Source: Bacteroidales bacterium (lineage in GTDB: Bacteria > Bacteroidota > Bacteroidia > Bacteroidales > UBA932). From it: a stretch of DNA of 5,613 nt. The notes below the pieces were generated by a model. That model did no database searches. It saw only the letters and a program-made list of their open reading frames with translations, and was not told the origin of the DNA. Position 1 is the first letter of the stretch. Each line of letters starts with the position of its first letter. Shown in pieces: positions 1-5,469 of the stretch. The position numbers were made by a program, and so were the translations under genes. Location of the stretch: positions 1-5,613 of the forward strand of contig JAFYZE010000258.1 in NCBI GenBank assembly GCA_017548805.1, given 5' to 3'.

Positions 1-212
1 CGGGGCTGCTCCATGGCCTGCCACTTGCGGAAAGCGTCCAGACGGAACTCCAGGAGCCATTCAGGCTCTTCCTTCAGGGAGGAAATCGTCCGGATGATGT
101 CTTCGTTCAGGCCCTTCGGGATATAGACCTGCTCGACGTCCGTGACGAATCCTTCCTTGTACTCCTGCTGCGTGATGTTCTGCAGCAATTCTTTCTCTTC
201 CATTGAGTCCAT
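1..212 (-). CDS. sufB: SufB, Fe-S cluster assembly scaffold protein (N-terminal 70 residues; runs off left edge)
   Basis: This is the first part of SufB, the scaffold subunit of the cytoplasmic SufBCD complex that builds iron-sulfur clusters. I translated the minus strand by hand from the ATG at 210-212. The 70 visible residues start MDSMEEKELL and include YKEGF (residues 18-22, SufB proteins usually have YKYGF), IPKGLNEDIIRTIS (31-44) and EEPEWLLEFRLDAFRKW (48-64). The EPEW-L-FRL-A--W block is the hallmark of the SufB N-terminus and differs from SufD. The catalytic core lies outside the window. Two in-frame starts are possible: ATG at 212 and ATG at 203, three codons later. No Shine-Dalgarno sequence is visible. 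A Bacteroidetes-type -7 element sits only 6 bases upstream of the first ATG, so the second ATG, or a leaderless message, is plausible. The gene is divergent from aroC. Confidence 0.92.
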   Translation of the reverse strand, partial: MDSMEEKELLQNITQQEYKEGFVTDVEQVYIPKGLNEDIIRTISSLKEEPEWLLEFRLDAFRKWQAMEQP

Positions 213-218
213 AGAGTA

Positions 219-226
219 CAAATATA
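219..226 (-). promoter_or_regulatory. Candidate Bacteroidetes -7 promoter element for sufB
   Basis: The minus strand reads TATATTTG here, an exact match to the Bacteroidetes sigma-ABfr -7 consensus TAnnTTTG. It ends 6 bases before the upstream sufB ATG, which would put the transcript start almost at that ATG. The partner -33 element is weak: about 20 bases further upstream there is only a T-run (complement of 244-250), not a clear TTTG. The local AT-richness makes a chance match possible. Confidence 0.4.
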
Positions 227-243
227 CTCAATTATATCACAAG

Positions 244-290
244 AAAAAAAGACAGGGGGCCGACTGCAGGCCGCCGGACGCATTTTTTAT
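244..290. other. Hairpin flanked by A-run and T-run in the sufB-aroC divergent region
   Basis: On the plus strand an A7 run (244-250) is followed by a GC-rich stretch in which GGCC (258-261) pairs with GGCC (269-272) around a 7-base loop. With one bulged G the pairing extends to GG 256-257 with CC 274-275. A T6 run (283-288) follows and can pair with the A-run. The shape resembles a short bidirectional intrinsic terminator, but the stem is weak and neither flanking gene points into the region. It may insulate the two divergent promoters or be incidental. The rest of the gap (291-371) is AT-rich and should hold the aroC promoter, but I could not find a convincing -7/-33 pair there. Confidence 0.3.
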
Positions 291-371
291 TGTGGAAAAA
301 CATTCGTAAATTGTGCTCGAATAATCAACAAAACCTAAACATATTGAACCTGCTAAACTAATCATATTGTC

Positions 372-1367
372 GTGAACACATTCGGAAGGATATTCAGGGT
401 CAGCATCTTCGGCGAATCGCACGGAGAGGCCATAGGTGTAGTGATGGACGGAGTGCCTGAGGGCATGCCGCTGAGTGCGGCGGACTTCGCCGCGGATATA
501 GCCCGGCGGGCGCCTGGCGCCAAAGGCGCCGAGGCCCGCGGCGAGAGCGGCACCGTCGGCACGACGCCCCGCGTCGAGGCCGACGAGCCGCAGATCCTCA
601 GCGGCGTAGTGGACGGACACACCACCGGAGCCCCGCTGACCATTATCTTCCGCAATGCCAATACCCGTTCCGGCGACTACAGCGACTTCGACGCCATGCC
701 CCGTCCCGGACACGCCGACTACGTCGCCGCCGTCAAATGGGACTGGGCCAACGACCCGCGCGGCGGCGGGCATTTCTCCGGCAGGATCACCCTACCGGTC
801 GTTGCCGCCGGCGTCGTAGCCAAGAAAGTACTGGAAGGTATTGATATACAGGCAGAACTGATAGAGGTGGGCGGCTGCGCCGACAAGGCGCGGTGGCCTG
901 ACCTCCTCGCCGCCACGGCCGCCGAAGGCGACTCGCTGGGCGGCGTGGTGCAGTGCACCGCCATCGGCCTGCCCATCGGCCTTGGCGAGCCGTTCTTCGA
1001 CTCCGTCGAGTCGCTCGTCTCGCACGCCGTCTTCTCCATCCCCGGCGTCCGCGGCATCGAATTCGGCGACGGATTCGCCGCCTCGCGCATGAAAGGCTCG
1101 GAGCACAACGATCCCTTCGGGGCGGACGGTCCGGTTAAGAACGGCGCCGGCGGCGTCAACGGCGGCATCACCAACGGCGCACCGCTCGTATTCCGCGTCG
1201 CCTTCAAGCCCACTTCCAGCATCGCCAAAGCCCAGCGAACCTGGAATTTCGCCGAGAACCGCGAGGACACCCTCCGGGTCAAGGGCCGCCACGACGTCTG
1301 CTTCGCCCTCCGCACCCCCGTCATCGTCGAGGCCATGACCGCCATCGTCCTCGCCGACCTGTTATAG
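372..1367 (+). CDS. aroC: Chorismate synthase (AroC), short C-terminus
   Basis: Chorismate synthase is the last enzyme of the shikimate pathway. It removes phosphate from 5-enolpyruvylshikimate 3-phosphate to give chorismate, uses reduced FMN, and is cytoplasmic and normally tetrameric. The 331-residue product starts at a GTG, and MNTFGRIFRVSIFGESHG is the standard family N-terminus. All three family signatures are visible: GESHGEAIGVVMDGVP at residues 14-29 with His17, RPGHADY with the second conserved His, GGHFSGRITLPVVAAGVV in the middle, and RHDVCFALRTPVIVEAM near the end with the conserved Asp of RHD. The protein ends about 17 residues earlier after RHD than E. coli AroC (361 aa). The GGGHFSGR core and PRPGHADY block look closer to Firmicutes-type AroC than to the GGGRSSARE type I know from Bacteroides, so transfer or a deep paralogue is possible. 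The gene stands alone on the plus strand and converges with the minus-strand operon that encodes AroD and AroA. Confidence 0.96.
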   Translation: MNTFGRIFRVSIFGESHGEAIGVVMDGVPEGMPLSAADFAADIARRAPGAKGAEARGESGTVGTTPRVEADEPQILSGVVDGHTTGAPLTIIFRNANTRSGDYSDFDAMPRPGHADYVAAVKWDWANDPRGGGHFSGRITLPVVAAGVVAKKVLEGIDIQAELIEVGGCADKARWPDLLAATAAEGDSLGGVVQCTAIGLPIGLGEPFFDSVESLVSHAVFSIPGVRGIEFGDGFAASRMKGSEHNDPFGADGPVKNGAGGVNGGITNGAPLVFRVAFKPTSSIAKAQRTWNFAENREDTLRVKGRHDVCFALRTPVIVEAMTAIVLADLL

Positions 1368-1374
1368 CTTTCAT

Positions 1375-1401
1375 CATCCTTCTACCACCGGTCGAAGGAT
1401 G
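1375..1401. terminator. Hairpin between convergent aroC and lipoprotein genes (probable bidirectional terminator)
   Basis: CATCCTTC (1375-1382) and GAAGGATG (1394-1401) form a perfect 8-bp stem. Inside it ACC (1384-1386) can pair with GGT (1390-1392) after a T/C mismatch. It lies 7 bases after the aroC stop and 16 bases beyond the stop of the convergent lipoprotein gene, the expected place for a shared terminator. There is no U-run on either side, so it is not a textbook intrinsic terminator. It may instead act with Rho or as a 3' end stabiliser. Confidence 0.5.
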
Positions 1402-1417
1402 CAATGGTGCAAATGCG

Positions 1418-2143
1418 TCAAAGGATGGCGGCAAGGGCGTCGCAGATCTGCTGCATCCCCTTGATGCTGGGATGGCCCCAGCCCTTGTCGATGCCCTCAA
1501 GCCTCACGTACTCCATCCCGTAATGCTTCGCCGCTTCCACGATCCCCTCGGTGATCTCCGGCTTCAAGCCGTCGTTGACGATATTGATCACCCGGGACTC
1601 CGGAGCGTACATCTTGTAGTAGTTCAGCATATAGCAATACGCCGGCAGCGCCTGCTTCAGGTCCTCCTCCGTCCAGTCGGAGTACTTCAGCGAACCCAGC
1701 GGCGCATTGGACCAGGAGTCATTGGTACCGCCGAATATCAGGATGATGTTCGGCCTATCGGCACTGTATCCCAGAGTCTGCGGCATCCTCGTGATGAACG
1801 ACCTGTCGGAATAGTCGGCCCCGTCATAACCGGTATTACATACCGTCGAACCGCTATAGCTATTGTTGCCCAACAGCTTAAGGCCTTCCTTCCGACATAG
1901 CTTGTACCACCAGGTCTGCTGCACGGCCGTAACGTCGTTCTCCTCCTTAGGATTCGAATCGTACCATATTGCGAATCCCTCCGGCACATAGCCGTCAAAA
2001 GTCGAATAGGAGTCACCGAGAATGACCACCGTCTTCTGTTCCCTGCAGGAGATGGCAGACATAACCATCACAATCACCGCCCCTAAAGCGATCGCCGCCC
2101 TCACGGCAGCCGACAATCTTGTCCTTACAAAAAGTCTTTCCAT
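1418..2143 (-). CDS. Predicted SGNH/GDSL-family hydrolase, lipoprotein
   Basis: A 241-residue predicted lipoprotein esterase of the SGNH/GDSL fold. The N-terminus is basic (MERLFVRTR), followed by a hydrophobic stretch (about residues 11-30) and a lipobox-like SAISC, so Cys33 is the likely lipidation site. Position -3 is Ala rather than the preferred Leu, so the lipobox is not ideal. Block I is VVILGDSYS (39-47) with Ser45 as the probable nucleophile. Block II is probably Gly92 in LLGNNSYSG, and block III is FGGTND (137-142) with Asn141. Block V is GHPSIKGM with His224. The usual Asp three residues before this His is absent (Gly221), and the nearest is Asp219. Family members remove acyl groups from lipids, sugars or peptidoglycan, but the substrate cannot be told here. 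It is the last gene of the minus-strand set, 19 bases after the small membrane protein gene, with a weak GAAG ahead of the ATG. Confidence 0.85.
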   Translation of the reverse strand: MERLFVRTRLSAAVRAAIALGAVIVMVMSAISCREQKTVVILGDSYSTFDGYVPEGFAIWYDSNPKEENDVTAVQQTWWYKLCRKEGLKLLGNNSYSGSTVCNTGYDGADYSDRSFITRMPQTLGYSADRPNIILIFGGTNDSWSNAPLGSLKYSDWTEEDLKQALPAYCYMLNYYKMYAPESRVINIVNDGLKPEITEGIVEAAKHYGMEYVRLEGIDKGWGHPSIKGMQQICDALAAIL

Positions 2144-2162
2144 ATCTTCAAGTTGTTTGTAT

Positions 2163-2615
2163 TCATTGTTTATAGCCTGCCCAGCGGAGGAGGAAACGGA
2201 TGCCGGCGGAGAGTAGGCCGGGGCCGAGGCCGCAGTAAAACCAGGCGAAAAAGCTGTCGGGAATACCTGGGATATGCTTCAAGCCTATGCCAAGGGAAAT
2301 CATGAAAGCGATGATGAGGTAGCCTTTGAGACTGAAGGTTTTCCAGACAGGAGTCTTTTCCTCGGTCATGGCCATGATGCGGGCCGAATACTTCCGGACA
2401 ACTCCCGTGAACATCATGTAGAATGCGGCAAACACCACAATAGATAGCGGAATCATCCATAGCAGGGCCCTCGGGCTGACCGACTGGAGATTATCGCCCG
2501 CCCCAGTGAAGAGCCGGATATAATGGCTCACTCCCGTGACGGTGATCTTCGTCCCGATGGCTGTCCACATCAGGCCATTTACGGCGAGGAGATGTTTCGT
2601 CCTAACTTTACACAT
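2163..2615 (-). CDS. Small multi-pass membrane protein of unknown function
   Basis: A 150-residue protein that I cannot assign to a named function. It has about four hydrophobic segments: residues 9-28 (weaker, with a Trp and a Lys), 50-71, 97-114 and 121-143. A charged stretch between the second and third (RKYSARIMAMTEEKTPVWK) is likely to be cytoplasmic. The C-terminal pattern, SLKGYLIIAFMISLGIGLK followed by FYCGLGPGLLSAGIRFL, resembles a group of short conserved hypothetical inner-membrane proteins that I recall from Bacteroidetes. That similarity is from memory only. There is no enzyme motif and no signal peptide cleavage site. It starts 19 bases after the antiporter stop and ends 19 bases before the lipoprotein gene, so it is probably co-transcribed with both. 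Confidence 0.75.
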   Translation of the reverse strand: MCKVRTKHLLAVNGLMWTAIGTKITVTGVSHYIRLFTGAGDNLQSVSPRALLWMIPLSIVVFAAFYMMFTGVVRKYSARIMAMTEEKTPVWKTFSLKGYLIIAFMISLGIGLKHIPGIPDSFFAWFYCGLGPGLLSAGIRFLLRWAGYKQ

Positions 2616-2634
2616 GACGGGGCTATTGGCATGT

Positions 2635-3966
2635 TTAATTCTGCTTCCTGGAGGGAATAAAAATAGCGGCGAGGGCTACGATGCCGAGGGCAAAAGGGTA
2701 ATAGAGGTAGCGGATGATGGCCGCGGCGCCGACACCTGCCAGGCCGGAGGCCATCAGGAGCTGCGCGCCGTAAGGAATCAGCCCCTGGACGAAGCAGGAG
2801 AAGGTGTCGAGGATGCTGGCGACGCGGCGTTTGTCAAGGCCGAAGCGGTCGGCAACATCCTTGGCGATGCCGCCGACGGTGATAATGGCGATAGTGTTGT
2901 TGGCCGTGCATAGGTTGGCGAGGCTGACGAGCGCGGCGATGCTGAGCTCGGCGCCGCGCCGCTGCCGCCGGGAAACAGTGGAAGAAGGCGTAGCAGCAGG
3001 GTTGGCGGTGGAGGCGGAGGAGCCGAGGCGGCGGGTGAGGGTTCCTACGAGCCAGTCGAGCCCGCCGCCGGCGCGTATGAGCGCCATCATGCCGCCGGCC
3101 AGCAGCGTGACGATGATCAGGCTGCCCATGCCGCCGATGCCTTCGCCGACGGATGACAGCCAGTCTGTCCAACCGAGGCTGCCGGTAAAGAGGCCTATCA
3201 GGAGGTTGACGGCGATGCCGAGTGACAGGATCAGCAGCACATCCATTCCCGCAAGGGCCAGCACGAGGACCAGCAGGTATGGGATCAGCTTTACGGGCTC
3301 GGCGACGCCGGGCTCGACAGCAACGTCTACGCCTATGCCCTTGATGATATAGATGACGAATATTACCAGCACCGCAGGGGCGACAATCCGGATATTGGCC
3401 TTGAATTTGTCCTTCATGGCACAGTCCATGGCCTTGGTGGCGGCAATGGTCGTATCGCTGATGAACGAGAGATTGTCTCCGAAAAATGCGCCGCCGACGA
3501 TGATGGCGGCCATGAAAGCTTCGGAGAATCCCGCCTCCTGGGCTATTCCCGTGGCGATAGGCACGAGCGCTACGATGGTGCCGACACTGGTGCCGACGGA
3601 CATCGAGATGAAGCAGGCGGTGAAGAAAAGCCCAGCGAAGAGCATCGAGCCGGGGATGACCCGAAGGGTAAGGTTCACCGTCGCGTCGATGGCCCCGATG
3701 TCCTTTGCCGTCTGTGCGAATGCACCAGCAAGGATGAAAATCCAGACCATCAGCAGGATACGCGGATTGCCCGCTCCTTCGGAGAAGACATCCAGACGCT
3801 CCCTCAAAGAACCTTTGGAAATCAGGATGGCATAGACCGAAGCCAGAAGGAAAGCCGAAGCCACCGGAACCTTGTAGAAGTCCTTGATGACAATCGACGT
3901 GACCAGATACACCCCGAGAAATACCAGGATGGGCGTCAGCGCTATGAGTCCCCTTTTCTTCATCAC
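2635..3966 (-). CDS. NhaC-family Na+/H+ antiporter
   Basis: A 443-residue polytopic inner-membrane carrier of the NhaC family (ion transporter superfamily), expected to exchange Na+ for H+ or a related ion or organic anion pair. There are roughly 10-12 hydrophobic segments. Family hallmarks are SVGTSVGTIVALVPIATGIA (residues 123-142), GGAFFGDNLSFISDTT (158-173, the conserved GD--S--SDTT block) and NLCTANNTIAIITVGGIAKD (351-370), followed by DTFSCFVQGLIPYGAQLLMA (387-406). Residues 315-337 form an unusual Ser/Thr/Ala/Pro-rich linker between membrane segments. The start is ambiguous: GTG at 3966 or ATG at 3963 directly after it. The aroA stop TGA (3963-3965) overlaps both, giving a GTGA or TGATG junction typical of translational coupling. 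Ion specificity cannot be read from the sequence. A transport gene directly after aroA is an unusual neighbour, and I see no functional link. Confidence 0.9.
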   Translation of the reverse strand: MMKKRGLIALTPILVFLGVYLVTSIVIKDFYKVPVASAFLLASVYAILISKGSLRERLDVFSEGAGNPRILLMVWIFILAGAFAQTAKDIGAIDATVNLTLRVIPGSMLFAGLFFTACFISMSVGTSVGTIVALVPIATGIAQEAGFSEAFMAAIIVGGAFFGDNLSFISDTTIAATKAMDCAMKDKFKANIRIVAPAVLVIFVIYIIKGIGVDVAVEPGVAEPVKLIPYLLVLVLALAGMDVLLILSLGIAVNLLIGLFTGSLGWTDWLSSVGEGIGGMGSLIIVTLLAGGMMALIRAGGGLDWLVGTLTRRLGSSASTANPAATPSSTVSRRQRRGAELSIAALVSLANLCTANNTIAIITVGGIAKDVADRFGLDKRRVASILDTFSCFVQGLIPYGAQLLMASGLAGVGAAAIIRYLYYPFALGIVALAAIFIPSRKQN

Positions 3967-5369
3967 CTGTCGCAGAACAATGTCAGGAAATCAGGGAAAG
4001 ATTTGGCGACGCACTGCTCGTCGTCGATGACGATAGACGACGATGCACCGAGCGAAGCCACTTTCAAGGCCATGACCATGCGGTGGTCATGGTTGGAGGT
4101 ATATTCTCCGCCTTTCAGGAGATTGCCGTTCAGCAGGCGGCTCGAAAGCGAATGCCCCTTGATGACCATCTCATCACCCTCTATTGCACATTCGACGCCC
4201 ATTTGCGTGAGCATGTCGGTTATCGCTTTCGCGCGGTCGGACTCCTTGTTGGCAAGGCGGCCCGTGCCGGCGATGCGGCTCTCGCCCGGACAGAAAGCTG
4301 CCAGCACGGCGGTGATCGGGAAGAGATCCGGGGCGTTGTTCAAGTCGAACGAGAAGGCGTTCAGCGGCGCCTTGACGGCGTTGACGGCCCCCGTATGGGG
4401 GTTGACGCCGGCTGCAGCCGCTGCCGCGCTGACCTCGTCCACGCAGTCGTTCTCGATCTGGGAGACGGATGCGCCTGCCTCGACGAGGATGTCCATGATG
4501 GTCAGGTCGGCCTGCAGCGACTGCGTGTCGAGGCCGTCGACGGAGGCGCTGCCGAAGATGGCGCCGGCCACCAGGAAATTGGCGGCGCTGCTCCAGTCTC
4601 CTTCGAGACTGAGCTCGGCCGCCTTGTAGCACTGGCCGCCCTTGACCTTGAAGGTCAGGCCGGTACAGCAGCCCCAGTCCCTTGTCTGAAGGAATTCTTC
4701 ATCGCCCTCCATCTCGTTGCCGATACGGATGCCGAATTTCTGGAGCACGTCCAGGGTGATGAACATGTAAGGAATGCTCTTGGGTTCGCTGACATAGACG
4801 GTGGAAGGGGCCTGGGCCATCGGCAGGGCCATCAGTAGGCCGGAGATGATCTGCGATCCTCCGGCCCCTGAGATGTCCGCCCTGCCGGGGACGAGTTTGC
4901 CCTCGACGGTCAGCGGAACGTATATCTCGCGGGAAGTCCGCGCGGCGTTGCGGAGCATGACTCCGAAGGAGGCCATGATGTCCGCAGCGCCCTTGAGCGG
5001 ACGGTTGACAAGGGTCTTTTCGCCTGTGACCAGCACGGAACCGGAGCCGATCTCAGACAGTATCGGAATCATCATCCTGGTCAGAAGGCCGGACTCTCCG
5101 CAATGCAGGGAAGTCAGGTCAAAGGGTGCTTCGATGGGGCCTATTCCCTTGACGGTCAGGACTTCGCCTTCAGTGATTTCTGCGCCAAGGGCGCGGGCGG
5201 CGGCGACGGCTGCCTCGGTGTCTGCACAGGCTGAATAGCCGCGCAGATGCGAGGTGCCTTCGGCCAGGGCCGCCGCGATGATCGCCCGCTGGGCGAAACT
5301 CTTCGACGAAGGCATATTGACATGCTCCACATAGAAGCCTTGGGAGCCGCTGTAGACGGCCTCGTTCAT
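3963..5369 (-). CDS. aroA: 3-phosphoshikimate 1-carboxyvinyltransferase (EPSP synthase, AroA)
   Basis: EPSP synthase joins phosphoenolpyruvate to shikimate 3-phosphate, the sixth step of the shikimate pathway, in the cytoplasm. From the ATG at 5369 the product is 468 residues (E. coli 427). Key motifs are PSSKSFAQRA (20-29, Lys23), LHCGESGLLTR (88-98), AGGSQIISGLLMALP (169-183), NNAPDLFPITAVLAAF (344-359, with the probable catalytic Asp348), ANKESDRAKAI (373-383), NHDHRMVMALKVASLG (426-441) and DDEQCVAKSFPDFL (449-462). The active site therefore looks complete. GESGLLTR replaces the common GNAGTAxR. An Ala-rich insertion (about 311-335) accounts for part of the extra length. Lys23 is nearly where E. 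coli has Lys22, so this ATG gives a whole enzyme. However, the ATG falls within the last helix of the upstream AroD frame, with no stop between, so AroA may be the second half of an AroD-AroA fusion. Its 3' end overlaps the antiporter start. Confidence 0.96.
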   Translation of the reverse strand: MNEAVYSGSQGFYVEHVNMPSSKSFAQRAIIAAALAEGTSHLRGYSACADTEAAVAAARALGAEITEGEVLTVKGIGPIEAPFDLTSLHCGESGLLTRMMIPILSEIGSGSVLVTGEKTLVNRPLKGAADIMASFGVMLRNAARTSREIYVPLTVEGKLVPGRADISGAGGSQIISGLLMALPMAQAPSTVYVSEPKSIPYMFITLDVLQKFGIRIGNEMEGDEEFLQTRDWGCCTGLTFKVKGGQCYKAAELSLEGDWSSAANFLVAGAIFGSASVDGLDTQSLQADLTIMDILVEAGASVSQIENDCVDEVSAAAAAAGVNPHTGAVNAVKAPLNAFSFDLNNAPDLFPITAVLAAFCPGESRIAGTGRLANKESDRAKAITDMLTQMGVECAIEGDEMVIKGHSLSSRLLNGNLLKGGEYTSNHDHRMVMALKVASLGASSSIVIDDEQCVAKSFPDFLTLFCDR

Positions 5370-5450
5370 CTCGGCGAGGGTCCACTGGCCCGGCGCGGTC
5401 CCGTTCCCTTCACCCAGTGAAACGTAGGTGAAGGGAGCTCCGCGCCGGAG
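5370..5450 (-). pseudogene. aroD: Post-stop remnant of AroD C-terminus, in frame with both the aroD fragment and aroA
   Basis: The 27 codons after the TGA read LRRGAPFTYVSLGEG then NGTAPGQWTLAE, and continue directly as MNEAVYSG of aroA. GAPFTY and the A-P-G-Q-W block match the expected end of a type I dehydroquinate dehydratase. Thr (5397-5399) and Gln (5385-5387) stand where E. coli has Ser232 and Gln236. The stretch has no ATG, GTG or TTG codon in frame, so it cannot be the start of aroA. It is either untranslated as written, or part of a continuous AroD-AroA protein if the TGA is not real. Confidence 0.8.
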
Positions 5451-5469
5451 TCACTCCAGCCTGGAGTCC
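5434..5469. repeat. Cluster of alternating GGAG/CTCC inverted repeats around the aroD stop
   Basis: On the plus strand the tetrads run GGAG (5434), CTCC (5438), GGAG (5447), CTCC (5454), GGAG (5463). They make several competing pairings: the palindrome GGAGCTCC (5434-5441), the stem CTCCG/CGGAG with a 3-base loop (5438-5450), GGAG-TCA-CTCC across the stop itself (5447-5457), and CTCCAG/CTGGAG with a 1-base centre (5454-5466). In the mRNA the first hairpin begins directly after the UGA. Confidence 0.6.

Noticed and set aside
291..371. aroC promoter from strings such as TAAATTG or CATATTG
   Set aside because: None matches TAnnTTTG with a properly spaced -33 TTG, so no specific site is called.
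237..773. 178-codon minus-strand frame covering the sufB-aroC gap
   Set aside because: Most of it lies antisense to the aroC N-terminus, and its tail crosses the intergenic region. It shows no motif.
953..1138. 61-codon Arg-rich plus-strand frame inside aroC
   Set aside because: It is an out-of-frame reading of aroC with an extreme Arg/His/Leu bias and no independent start signal.
719..1345. Long open frames on the minus strand opposite aroC, and similar ones opposite aroA and the antiporter
   Set aside because: They are antisense shadows of GC-rich genes: composition is Ala/Arg/Pro/Gly-biased, no domains are recognisable, and the opposite strands encode clear enzymes or carriers.
5451..5453. 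TGA read as selenocysteine, or as a sense codon under a different genetic code
   Set aside because: Two other genes here (aroA and the small membrane protein) end at TGA in normal positions, so the code looks standard. The hairpin right after this TGA has a 3-base loop and no spacing, unlike a bacterial SECIS element, and AroD has no known selenocysteine form.
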